Source: Kitagawia praeruptora
Taxonomy: Eukaryota; Streptophyta; Magnoliopsida; Apiales; Apiaceae
Length of the DNA: 64,000 nucleotides
Direction of reading: 5' to 3'
Assembly: GCA_037693485.1 (NCBI GenBank)
Contig: CM075348.1
Coordinates: forward strand, 11,948,501-12,012,500
Position 1 is the stretch's first letter. Each line of letters opens with the position of its first letter. Both the position numbers and the translations under genes were made by a program. Of the stretch, positions 11,547 to 21,842 are shown one piece after another. The notes beneath the pieces were generated by a model, which had not been told where the DNA came from, searched no databases, and saw only the letters and a list, made by a program, of their open reading frames with translations.

Positions 11547-11790
11547 AGCTGGAGGGCAAAAGAGTAAAAGGCTAAGAGGCAAATAAAAGGGAAAGAGATG
11601 GCAAGAGCTAGGGTTATGAAGAGAATTGTAATCGTAGTTTTCATATTAGACTTGGGAGAGTGCGGCCTCTCGAATAGCCTGCAACTTGTCTTATTTATCC
11701 ATTCTGTTCAGACCTTGTGTTGAAGTTAAATTAAATCGTTGATTGGAGTGATAAATTGATTATTAGTTCAAGTATCTTAAGCAATTTATC
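11547..11790 (+). other. Chromovirus 3' untranslated region or LTR remnant
   Basis: A purine-rich stretch (11555-11630) follows the pol stop and resembles a polypurine tract. Next comes T-rich sequence with a TCTCGAATAGCC block, like the R/U5 part of gypsy LTRs. No paired LTR is present, so boundaries are a guess. Confidence 0.3.
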
Positions 11791-12823
11791 ACAGACCACA
11801 AATTCTACTTCAATTTCCTTGATCAAGATATAGAAGAATTTCTGATAAATGAATAACATAATTTAACATTATTTCTCAGTCCCAATGTAAGGGACATTGT
11901 TTTTTAACCTTCATAAATGAAAATTATCAATAAATAATGAATAAAATTCTTCAATACTTGGTTTATCAAAGATTGCTGGTTTCCGGCAAGTAGATAGCTG
12001 GGGTACATCTGGAATTGTAGCAAAAATCGCATGTGCTCACCGCTCACAAAAAATAGTTGTTCATAAATTGAGGCATTTGTCTTCTGAACACTGCATTATC
12101 CACGAAATTATTGTGAAGGTCAATTGTGAAGTTATTATTCTCAGGAATGATGTAGGCTGGATTGTTCGGGCGGCCTTCAAAGTCATTTTTATTTTCAAGA
12201 ATCCTTGTATTCAGGATCTATGTGTTAAACGATCTGGAAACAATGCGACTATTTATTTAGTCTGTTTATTTGTTTTTCAACCAGGTTGTATGATCAGATG
12301 TTAATGGAATACACTTTTATTTCTGGCAAAAAAAAAAAAGATTTAACTGTAGTTTAAACCCCTTTTCACTTGTAAGCAAGAGAAGATAGTAATCAGGATA
12401 TATGCCTGCTAACCAAATCGGATTGTACGTGTGAATCTTTGTATGTACATTGTCATGCTGCTTCTCATATAGTGTGCTGAAATTCCTTACAATCATTTTC
12501 AGCAAAATTATATTAATTTTATAAGTTTGTACAGTACTAATTTGATATTATAATGAATATTATACAATTAAATATTACGGTTGTAGATCATCTATAGTCG
12601 TAACTCTGCCATTGAGTACTGGTGTTAAAATTATATGTTAAACATTTTACGGTTTTTGAGATTTTTAACCCAATAAAAATAATAAAATTGAAACGGGAAG
12701 CTTAAATGTAGTTACAGTTTACAGGTCGCGGTAAATGAATAAAGCTAAAGAAGAATAAAAGGCCAACTTGGCTGAATAAAAATAAATTCAGATCGATTCA
12801 TTTACTTACTAAACAAGTTTACT
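11791..12823. other. AT-rich intergenic sequence
   Basis: About 1 kb with no ORF, repeat or RNA gene that I can support. A short poly-A run lies at about 12329-12341. Confidence 0.5.
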
Positions 12824-13000
12824 TCAAATAAAAGCATCTCCATCAAACCATTTTGCATCTAAAATACCTATATCTTGATCAGCGTCACCGGCTTTAGCTT
12901 CACTATCAATATCAACAGGAGTCACTTTGTGCTTTGCTGGCATTGCTTCCTCAACTTTAACACAGGTGATCCTCTTCTGAACTAAAAATTGCCTAAAGGG
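12824..13000 (-). CDS. Possible 3' terminal exon of an unidentified gene
   Basis: On the minus strand a pyrimidine-rich stretch ending in TTTCACAG (acceptor AG at 13002-13001) is followed by 58 open codons and a TGA at 12826-12824. The peptide (PFRQFLVQKRITCVKVEE... ending KWFDGDAFI) has natural-looking composition, with an acidic DIDSEAKAGDADQD run. No upstream exon was found before the PPR gene, 970 bp away. It could be an exon of a 3' extended PPR transcript, a stranded exon, or chance. Confidence 0.25.
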   Translation of the reverse strand, partial: PFRQFLVQKRITCVKVEEAMPAKHKVTPVDIDSEAKAGDADQDIGILDAKWFDGDAFI

Positions 13001-13972
13001 CTGTGAAACATGAAAAAAGAACGTATGAGAATTTATTGTACTAACATGGACAACCACATGCTTAAGCAACATAGATTAAAACAGGCTTTAGCAACATATT
13101 TGATCAATCTAGTAAGTGCTGGATAGAGGATCTAGTGTTTCCAGTTCATACATAAATAATTCTATGAGAACCTGAATTCATTGACTAGTTTAGAGAGACA
13201 AATCCTATTTAATTATTTAATTTCATTCCAACAACAAATAAAGCTAAAGACTTTCTGATTAAACTCAATGCAGAGTAGCAGCATTACTAAGTAAAGCTCA
13301 GGGTGTATAGACAATCCACAAATATACATAATCATCAAACGATTTTATTTCAAATGAGTCCTCAGCTGGGTAACCAATGTGGATAAGTTTAGGGATTTGT
13401 AAATCATGAATTTCCTCATGGATACCTCAGAACAACCATAAAAACAGTATTGTGAGAGCAGAAAACACATTTTAATAACAAGAAGGGGAAACATGCTGCA
13501 TAATACTGCACCACTCATTGGACTGTGAAAAAAATACATCTATCATGCTTCTGTTAACTTAAAACATAGGGAAGAAACAAACAAAAATAAGAAATAGAAC
13601 AATTCAAACAACTAAATCAGACAAAAGTCTTCGAAAATGGGAACCCTTAAAAAAAAAGGTTCATTGTAAAGGAAACAGTAAGGGAGAGTCCTAATCAAAG
13701 TATAGGAGGTGCAAACATTGTAAAAACACTTGTCATGACTTTGGTGGGAAACATGGAGACAAAAAAAAAACAATATAAAGCAAGCACATATCTTAGGTAC
13801 ATAAGAAAGCAAGCACATACTTTAGGTACATTACTAAGAACATAAAACAATATAGAACAGATGAGACAAGAATCATTTTGCAATTTAAAGTTTAGGTACA
13901 TAAGAAAGAACATGAACTACTTGTCTTGTCTGGAGTTCCAAGCTCTGAAAAAGAAATATTTATTAACAAAAG
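13001..13972. other. 3' flank of the PPR gene
   Basis: AT-rich, no convincing ORF. A short motif TTAGGTACATAAGAAAG-like recurs at about 13793, 13823 and 13889. Probably 3' UTR and downstream spacer. Confidence 0.45.
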
Positions 13973-16083
13973 TCACATACATGAATGCAAGCACTTCTGA
14001 AGCATTGCAAGGAGAGTTGGATCCTGCACTTCGGATAAGAGTAGACGCTGGAATAAATTGGTTGTAGCTGCATCTGCTAAGAAGCCACAATCAACCATTT
14101 TGTCTACTAGTTTACATGCTTCATCATACTTTTTATTACAAAGACATCCACGGATGTTTATATTATAAGTGATCCTATTAGGAATTAAACCATTGTCACT
14201 CATCAAGTGAAATAAAGACAATGCTTTATCAACGTAGTGGTTCTTGCAAAGACCAGCCAACATGGTGCAATATATCACGATATTCAACATATGGCCTTGA
14301 TCTTGAATCTTATAAAAAAAAGCCAGTGCTTTCATTGGTTCACCTACCTGACATAGCCCGTGTAACAAAATGCCGTGTGTTTGGACGGAGGGTTTCAGAC
14401 CTTTGAAAGCCAAATTTCTGTAAAGACCCATTGCTATGTCCAGTTTCATCTGCCTGCAGTATGCATCCAACAGAATGTTGTATGTATAGCAGTCGGGCAC
14501 CATCTCCTTACTTTCAATTGTATTTAGCACAGCCAATGCTTCATCTATTCGGCCTTGTGTACAATATGCCTGCATGAGAGTATTAAAGGTGACTATATTA
14601 GGATATTCCCCCCTTTCATTCATCATCTCTATTATCCACTTTGCATCGTCTAACTTTCCAGACTTTGAATAAGCATCGACCAATATAGTGAAGGTATAAA
14701 CATCTGGAGAAATATTCATGTCCATCATCTGTTTAAGCAACATAGTAGCCTCTTCCCATCTATTGGAGTTGCAGAGGACCTGAATTATTGGAGAGTAAGT
14801 CCAGACATTTGGTAAAATGCCTTTGTCTGTCATTTCAGAATGTAGGTCCACAGCATCATCCACAAGACCACGCTTGCATAGAGAATCGATGATAGCGGTG
14901 TAAGTCACGGTATTAGGTTTACAGTCCAACTTCTCCATAAATCTAAACAACCAGAGGGCCATATCAGTATGACCTGTTTTACAAAGGCCATTAATCATGG
15001 TGGTGAAAGTAACCACATCAGGTTGAATTTGTTTGAATTTGATAAGGTTAGTGAATAAAAGCCTAGCCTCAGCAGACTTATGCTGGGAAAGAAGCCCCCT
15101 AATTAGCAGTGTTCTAAAAAGCGCATTAAGCGGCCGCTTAAGCGGCCGCCTAAGCGGAATCGGTACAAAAACGCTTTGTTTTGGACAAAAGCGGGTTATT
15201 AAGCGGAAATCGGGTTAATCGGGTTATTAAGCGGGTTTAGGCGGTTTAATCGGGTCAAAATCGGGTCAAAAGCGGATTAAGCGGAAAAATTAAAATTAAA
15301 ATAAAATATTGTATTTTTTAATTCCATTATGACTAATATTGTATGTAACTAATTTATAAGTTAATATTTCTAAATGTTACGTTTTAGAATGTTATGTTAT
15401 ATTTGATAATATATCATATGTGAATGTTTTCTTTTTTAAAAAAAATTAGTATTTTATTTATTTATATAAATATATATTTATTTATAATCCGATTAATGAT
15501 CCGCTTTTAAAACCGCTTAAGCGCTAGAAGGTACTCCCACCGCTTAGGTCCGACTTGCGCTTTTTACAACACTGCTAATTAGAGTGGTGTAGGTGACGAC
15601 ATCTGGCTCGAAACCACGCTTGAGGATTCCAGCAAGCAACGAAAAGGCATAATCAAGACGATCAAAGTGACAACAACAGTTGATGGCAATACTAAAGGTA
15701 AAGATGTCGACAGGTATGCTTAAGGTACACATTTCCCTAAAGAGAGAGACAACTACGGCGTATTGTTTCATCTTAACAAGAGCCGTAAACAGCTGATTAA
15801 AGTGAAAATCACAAGGGAGAGGTTGCATTTTGAGCATTTTACAGAACAAGTCAAGAGCATTACCGAGATTATTGAAACCAGATCTGTTCTCATTTAGTAA
15901 TTGCTGCAATTTTAAATGTGATTCGGGGATAGGAGTGGAATGAGGAATGTAAATAGTGTTTGAGACGATACTCTTAGTATGAAAATGAACAACACTATAT
16001 GATAATAATTGAAAACCAGAACAATTAGTACCTCGTCGTCGTAGAAGAGAAACTAGTCTGGAGGAAACACTCGTGAAAGACAT
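13973..16083 (-). pseudogene. Restorer-of-fertility-like PPR gene, split by a MITE
   Basis: The start ATG is at 16083 and the stop at 13973. N-terminal residues 1-40 are Ser/Arg/Leu-rich without acids (MSFTSVSSRLVSLLRRRG), typical of an organelle-targeting peptide. P-class pentatricopeptide repeats of 35 residues follow (VVTYTTLI, VVTFTTMINGLCKTG, TVTYTAIIDSLCKRG, DVYTFTILVDAYSKSG and others), about 13 in all. P-class PPRs bind organellar RNA. The CHFDRLDYAFSLLAGILKRGFEPD block is typical of Rf-like members. The MITE at 15107-15574 enters one repeat. Without it and one target duplication the frame is 1635 nt, i.e. 544 residues without another stop. As it stands, a 179-residue truncated protein ends inside the MITE. 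Confidence 0.85.
15107..15574. mobile_element. hAT-type MITE inserted in the PPR gene
   Basis: A 468-bp element with terminal inverted repeats CAGTGTTCTAAAAAGCGC (left) and its complement (right) with one mismatch, flanked by identical 8-bp duplications CTAATTAG at 15099-15106 and 15575-15582. An 8-bp TSD and CAGTG ends fit the hAT superfamily. Subterminal regions carry many AAGCGG/CCGCTT motifs, including two GCGGCCGC sites, which may be transposase-binding repeats. The centre is AT-rich and noncoding. Near-perfect TIRs and TSD suggest a recent insertion. Confidence 0.9.
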
Positions 16084-16150
16084 CGTTCTAAGCTGTGCAA
16101 TTAGCTTCTCTCTCCCTCTCTCTCTCTCTCTCCCTCTCTCCCTCTCTCTT
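16084..16150 (-). promoter_or_regulatory. CT/GA-rich tract upstream of the PPR start
   Basis: A (CT)n-rich stretch on the plus strand (16107-16149), i.e. GA-rich on the gene's own strand, lies within 70 bp of the PPR ATG, where a 5' UTR or core promoter is expected. No clear TATA box was found. Confidence 0.35.
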
Positions 16151-17031
16151 AGCTGTGCAAATGCGACTAATAAAATAGAAGATAATCCTAAGCATTTGGG
16201 AAAAAATATGCTCCAACAATGTTTTAGTGGTGCCTTAAAACACTAAGACATTCATCTCATGCCCTATTTTTAGGACACCACTAATCATGCCTTATTTCAT
16301 TTTTTATCAATAAAAAAATCCACTTTCCTCCTTTTCTTCCCTTCTTTTATCAAATATATTACGGAGTATTATCATCAATATATATATATATATATATATA
16401 TAAAGGAGGATACGCGGAAACTTATGTGGCGTTCTAAGATCGTCTCAATCTATTTTTCTAATTTTCTAAAATTTTTGAATTTTAAATACTAATATATAAC
16501 ACTAATATATATAAAAATATCATTTAACATATTAGAAGTAGAATATGTGTTCGAATTTATAGACAAGAAGAGTTCGAATTTATAGCGAAGACATATGATT
16601 AGAAGTTCTATTGGAAGTAGAATAAGTTTTTATAAGGCATATGCATAAAAGTTCTATTGGAAGTAGAATTGGAGTTCGAATCTATAGAGACTAATAGTTC
16701 GAATTTATAGAAAAAACATATAAATAAAAGTTCTATTAGAAGTAGAATAGGTGTTTGAATATATAGAGCATACATATAATTAAATATTTTATAGAAAGTA
16801 CGATCTTCTTAAATTATATGATTAGAAGTTCTATTGGAAGTAGAATTAGTATTTATAAGGCATATGATTAAAAGTTCTATTGGAAGTAGAATAGGAGTTC
16901 AATTTTATAGAAATAAACATATAAATAAACGTTGTATTAGAAGTAAAATAGGTGTTTGAATACGTAGAGCAGGCATATAATTAAATATTTGGAGAAAGTA
17001 CGATTTTATTAAATTATAATTTTTCATATTA

Positions 17032-17273
17032 CTCCCTCCGTCTCACCCAATTATTAACACTTTTTTTGTCATTTTCTGGCACGCATTTTAAGGTGAATTT
17101 TAATGACAGTTCATGACTTATTTTTAATTTTTTTTTGTATAAAAAGAGGATTGTTCTACTTTTATACAAAAAAAGAGAGAAAATTTCAAAAATAAATTAT
17201 GAAACTACCCTTAAAATCCACCTTAAAATGCGTGTCAAACACCCTATTTTGAAATGTTAACAAACCGGCAAGA
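17032..17273. mobile_element. Stowaway-like MITE remnant, copy 1
   Basis: The left end is TA|CTCCCTCCGTCTCACCC. An internal inverted repeat (GGCACGCATTTTAAGGTG and its complement near 17219-17236) forms the hairpin. The right terminal repeat is degraded. CTCCCTCCGT after TA is the Stowaway (Tc1/mariner) hallmark. Confidence 0.6.
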
Positions 17274-18133
17274 AATATATTCATAAATCCAATACGATTG
17301 TCATGAAAAAAGTCATCGTATTTAAAAAGAAAAAAATTGATGTGTTAACATAATAAAATAACATTCTCATGCAGGAATCCTAAATAAATACAGAAGTATC
17401 TATAATATAAAGAGAAAATAAGATGTGTCTTTATTTTCTAAAACTCCATAAATTTTGGAAAGTCTAGAGAAATTATAAATTGGAATTCACTCTATTTTTT
17501 AGGTTTTGATTTTAAAGAAAAAAGTTTTTGTGGAACTTATGTGGCGCTCTAAGATCGTCTCAATCTATTTTTCTAATTTTCTAAAAAATTTGAATTTTAA
17601 AAACTAATAAATATAAAAATATCATTTAACATATTAGAAGTAGAATATGTGTTCGAATTTATAGAGAAGAAGAGTTCGAATTTATAGCGAAGACATATGA
17701 TTTGAAGTTCTATTGAAGTAGAATAAGTTTTTATACGGCATATGCATAAAATTTCTATTGGAAGTAGAATTGGAGTTCGAATCTATAGAGACTAAGAGTT
17801 CGAATTTATAGAAAAAACATATAAATAAAAGTTCTATTAGAAGTAGAATAGGTGTTTGAATATATAGAGCAGACATATAATTAAATATTTTATAGAAAGT
17901 ACGATCTTCTTAAATTATATGATTAGAAGTTCTATTAGAAGTAGAATTAGTATTTATAAGGCATATGATTAAAAGTTTTATTGGAAGTAGAATAAGAGTT
18001 CAATTTTATAGAAATAAACATATAAATAAACGTTGTATTAGAAGTAAAATAGGTGTTTGAATATATAGAGCAGGCATATAATTAAATATTTTGTAGAAAG
18101 TACGATCTTCTTAAATTATAATTTTTTATATTA

Positions 18134-18380
18134 CTTCCTCCGTCTCACCCAATTATTAACACTTTTTTTGTCATTTTCTGGCACGCATTTTAAGGTGAAT
18201 TTTAATGACAATTCATAACTTATTTTTCAAATTTTCTTTTTTCTTTTTGTATAAAAAAAGGATTGTTCTACTTTTATACAAAAAAAGAGAAAATTTCAAA
18301 AATAAATCATGAAACTACCCTTAAAATCCACCTTAAAATGCGTGTCAAACATCCTATTTTGAAATGTTAACAAACCGGCA
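18134..18380. mobile_element. Stowaway-like MITE remnant, copy 2
   Basis: The same element as at 17032-17273, duplicated with the 1.1-kb unit. The start is mutated to CTTCCTCCGTC. It marks the tandem duplication as later than the MITE insertion. Confidence 0.6.
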
Positions 18381-19729
18381 AGAAATATATTCATAAATCC
18401 AATACTATTGTCATGAAAAAAGTCATCGTATTTAAAAAGAAAAAAATTGATGTGTTAACATAATAAAATAACATTCTCATGCAGGAATCCTAAATAAATA
18501 CAGAAGTATCTTTAATATAAAGAGAAAATAAGATGTGTTTTTATTTTCTAAAACTCCATAAATTTTAAAAAGTCTAGAGAAAGTATAAATTGAAATTCAC
18601 TCTATTTTTTCGGTTTTGATTTTAAGGAAAAAAGTTTTTGTGTAAGATAAGTATCATCAATAATATGTAATGAAGTTGGAATTTCGATCTCAAACGAGAG
18701 CGGATCGAAACGTTTTTAACGGGAAGACGGCTCACTAAAAAAGATTGTATTAACTATTAAAATATCATATTGATGTTATAAATTTCAATTTTTTTTAGGA
18801 TTTGATTTTTATGGATAAACATTGTCATATAAGTGATATATGTAAAAGTTAGGTTTTTGGTCTTAACGAGAGAGTGCACCAATAATAATAACCGTGTTTA
18901 ATGAGAAAACAGTTCATTAGAGAAGACCGTATAAAAGATGTTTGAATATATAAGGAATACATAAAATAAAATGTTTTAATGGAAGTAGAATACGTGGACG
19001 GTGGAGACGTTTTTTTACAATTTTTTTAAAACTATGTATCTTTTCTTCCTAGAATTCCTTTATTTTAACTTTTTTATAGAAGTTAATTTTATTTGCACTA
19101 GAAAAATATATCCATAAATTTAATATTATTTCCGTCACGAAAAGTCTTCGTTTTTTTTTGATATATATGTTAACATAATAGAAAGACATTCCCATGCGAA
19201 AGTTGTAAATAAATACAGGAATATTTATAATATACAGAAAATATAAAATGTTTTCATCTTTTAAAACTCCAAAATATTAGAAAGTTTAAAGAATATAAAA
19301 ATTGAAATTTACTCTCTTTATATAATGAAGTTAGAATTTTGGTTTCAAATAATAGCGGCTCGAAATATATTTAACGGGAAGACGACTTACTTGAAAAGAT
19401 TGTATAAGCTATTAGAATTACTTGAAAAGATTGTATAAGCTATTAGAATTTGATACTAATGTCATAATTTTCATTATCAAAAAAAAAAAAAATGTCATAA
19501 TTTTTTTTTATTTTTACGGTTCGATTTTATGGATAAAAATTATTATATAAGTCTTTATAATATATGTTAAAGTTGGGATTTCGGTTTTACGAGAGAGCGG
19601 CTCAATCGAAAGAATCGTGTTTAACAAGAAATCAACTCATTAGAGAAGATTATTTAATTATTAAAATTTAATGTTAGTATTATAATATAACGTCAATATA
19701 TTGAATTTTTTTAAAAATATTGTAATGCC

Positions 19730-19756
19730 GCCGCGAAGCGCGGCTTTATCGACTAG
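19730..19756 (+). terminator. Helitron 3' hairpin and CTAG end
   Basis: A perfect 6-bp GC stem with AAG loop, 8-nt spacer, then CTAG. In Helitrons this is the signal where rolling-circle transposition ends. Confidence 0.7.
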
Positions 19757-19895
19757 TTTTAATAATAAGACACAAGGATAAGGCATATTGTTGGAATTGA
19801 TACATAAAAATAATGTCTTAAATCACTAGGACACTAATTTTTATAATATTTATAGGAAATAATGTAGGACATTGTTAGATTTGCTCTAATAATTG

Positions 19896-20442
19896 GCCAA
19901 AATTGTAGGACAAGTCAGTTTAAATCGATTATTTCGGTTGTCAGTTGTCGAAATAATCGATGCCTATCTACTACTGTATCAGTTTAGGCATCGTTTGGTA
20001 GGGTGGTATTATTGAAAAATTTTGACTTGTTAACAATTATATTACATTTTTTTTGTAGGTAATTAATAATTAATTTTAAAAATACTGTACTTTATTCAAG
20101 TAAATATTAGCGATGTAATCCAATTAATTATGAAAATGTTAAGAAAAAAACATATATATATATATATATTTTATAATTATAAAATTATAAAAAAAATGTT
20201 ATTTGTATAAGTTAGTAAATTATAAAAAAAAATTATGATTACAACATAACTCCAACAACTATAATAACTACAGAGGAAAAATCAATTTATAATTAAGCTT
20301 CTTTCTCCCTTTCTCTCCCTCACTCTATCTCTCTTGTTTTAAGAAAGTAATGTAATTATATTCTAGATTCACTGATGAAAATGGATGAGAAGTAGATTCA
20401 GAATTGCCGTTACATTGCTCACACTATTGGTGTGATTTGACG
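19896..20442. other. AT-rich intergenic sequence
   Basis: No gene seen. It contains a (TA)n run at about 20152-20169 and poly-A/T stretches, with a short CT-rich stretch at 20299-20335. Confidence 0.5.
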
Positions 20443-20680
20443 AATATAATATAATTATACGGGCTTCAAGTGCCTGAGGATGATCTCAGGAGAGAACCCT
20501 GAGGTTAAAACAGTTACAATACAAATAGGAGGGTATGTATGTAAATCACTGAGAAAAAAAATTTGTAATTACAAAAATGCCCCTGCGGGGCCCTTACTTT
20601 ATAAGTAGAAATTGTTATAACCTTAGGAGAGGATCCTGAGGACAACCTCAGGTCCATTTTTCTCTAATTATATTATATTA
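20443..20680. mobile_element. Foldback/MITE-like inverted repeat
   Basis: CCTGAGGATGATCTCAGG at 20473 pairs imperfectly with CCTGAGGACAACCTCAGG ending at 20652. Pairing extends inwards for about 45 bp and outwards to an AATATAATATAATTA block on both sides. The whole 238 bp can form a long hairpin. No target duplication could be fixed. Confidence 0.45.
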
Positions 20681-20787
20681 GCTTATAATTCGTACAATAT
20701 ACGGTTCCCTTTTTAATATCTATAATTATATTAATTTTTTTCATTTTATATGTTATTAATTTACATATCAAATTATTGTTAAAAAAT

Positions 20788-20792
<5 letters not shown>

Positions 20793-20822
<30 letters not shown>
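20793..20822. repeat. (TA)n microsatellite
   Basis: About 15 uninterrupted TA units, in an otherwise AT-rich stretch (20681-20899) with no gene. Confidence 0.9.
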
Positions 20823-20824
<2 letters not shown>

Positions 20825-20899
20825 ATTTTACATTTGATTTAATATTTGTACTTTATCTTGAATTTTTAAAATTTAATTTGGATAATTTTATAAAACCAA

Positions 20900-21842
20900 A
20901 CCAAACATACCCAGTATATCCCGCTCATAGCAGGGTCTGGGGAGGGTAAGATGTACGCAGACCATGCCCCTACTTTTTATGGTAGAGAGGCTGTTTCCGT
21001 GAAGATCCCCGGCTTAGTGGGCAATAAAATAGTGTGTGCTATATACAAAGATGCTTATGACTGGAAAAGTTCGAGATCATACCTGGGCCCATGACCTGGT
21101 CCTCATGGGTCTTACCTAAAATGATATTGGCTATTCCCCTCTTGCTGCTCTCTCCTCTGAAAGCAAATCAGTTGATTCTGCGCAAAGCTCCCTGACAAAA
21201 GTAGACCACAGACAAAAAGGTCAAATAGCACAAAAACAAATACAGCAATAAATAAATCAATGCTCTACTGTAGAGCTAATCGGGACAACCCAACTCTAAG
21301 ACTCTCCACAACAGAACCACTCCCTAAAAACGAATCCACGACTCTGATCTGGCGCCTCCAAGATCTCCTATCAGTGGTCATGGTTTCATTTAGGTTTAGG
21401 GCCTTCAGATCTAACCTCAATTGCTCCTCCCAAGTTCTCCTTGGTCTGCCTCTCCTTCTCACCCCTACGACCGAAATACTCTCGACCCTCCTCACCGGGG
21501 CAGTCGCCTCCTTCCTGCAGACATGACCGAACCATCTCAATCTCCCTTCCCGAACTTTCGCTGAAATAGGCGCCACTTCTAACTCATTCCTGAAGACCAC
21601 ATTCAGGATTCTATCCAGCATAGTGCGTCCACACGACCAACGTAACATTCTCATTTCAGCCGCTTCCAACTTGCACTCCAGCGCCTTCTTCACCGCCCAA
21701 CATTCTGAGCCATACAACATCGCAGGTCGGATTGCCGCTCTAAAAAATTTACCCTTTAATTTCAGAGGTACTTTCCTATCGCACATCACCCTTGATGCTG
21801 CTCTCCACCTTAGCCACCCAGCCTTGATACGATGGGTGACAT
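20900..21842 (-). mobile_element. RTE-type LINE, 3' part
   Basis: The minus strand reads the C-terminal part of a LINE ORF (21265 to 21842) and then a 3' tail that ends near 20900. The tail complement GCAGGGTCTGGGGAGGGTAA is a sequence I recognise from plant RTE 3' ends. The ORF resumes, after removal of element B, from 28993-29957. The last 5 bp (GACAT, 21838-21842) are the duplicated target of element B. Confidence 0.75.
21265..21842 (-). pseudogene. LINE reverse transcriptase, C-terminal part
   Basis: The protein contains VMCDRKVPLKLKGKF, the RPAMLYGSECWAVKK block and RLRWFGHVCRKE, all characteristic of the region after the RT catalytic core in plant RTE LINEs. It ends at a stop at 21265. 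It is collinear with the RT core at 28993-29791, and the reading frame joins across the element B insertion at the GACAT duplication. Confidence 0.75.

Larger units (their letters stand above)
6886..11790 (+). mobile_element. Decayed chromodomain Ty3/gypsy element (chromovirus)
   Basis: Gag, protease, RT, RNase H, integrase and C-terminal chromodomain occur in gypsy order on the plus strand, with stops, frameshifts and an internal deletion. Its 5' LTR is not in the window because element A is inserted in its 5' region at about 6885. The right edge is approximate: no second LTR was found to compare. It is an old copy by its number of lesions. Confidence 0.75.
16420..18642 (+). repeat. 1.1-kb tandem duplication in the Helitron
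   Basis: Copy 1 (16420 to about 17532) and copy 2 (17535 to about 18642) start ACTTATGTGGCG and end AAAGTTTTTGTG. They are collinear and differ by scattered substitutions and small indels. Each carries many short GAAGTTCTATTGGAAGTAGA-type units and one Stowaway-like MITE at the same place. A third, more divergent and shorter copy without the MITE is at about 18950-19325. Confidence 0.8.
16372..19756 (+). mobile_element. Non-autonomous Helitron
   Basis: The right end has the Helitron signature: a GC hairpin GCCGCG-AAG-CGCGGC at 19730-19744, 8 nt, then CTAG (19753-19756) followed by a host T. The left end has A|TC before a TA-rich start (16372 or 16375) and AAAGGAGGATACGCGG, as in many plant Helitrons. 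No target duplication is seen, as expected for insertion between A and T. There is no Rep/helicase ORF. The interior is AT-rich, with a 1.1-kb tandem duplication, a third divergent copy and embedded MITE copies. Confidence 0.65.
16195..19895. mobile_element. Possible small MITE split by the Helitron
   Basis: The left flank has ATGCTCCAACAATG at about 16208 and the right flank, reverse-complemented, AGAGCAAATCTAACAATG at about 19877. Both flanks have related GACATT / GGCAT repeats in inverted order. Together they look like the ends of a roughly 270-bp inverted-repeat element into which the Helitron inserted. TIR similarity is imperfect. Confidence 0.3.

Noticed and set aside
12068..12304. 78-codon plus-strand ORF
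   Set aside because: Short, no domain, AT-rich context; expected by chance.
16420..18642. Possibility that the repeated GAAGTTCTATTGGAAGTAGA units are a CRISPR-like array
   Set aside because: Plant DNA, irregular spacing, imperfect units inside a Helitron duplication; no cas-like gene.
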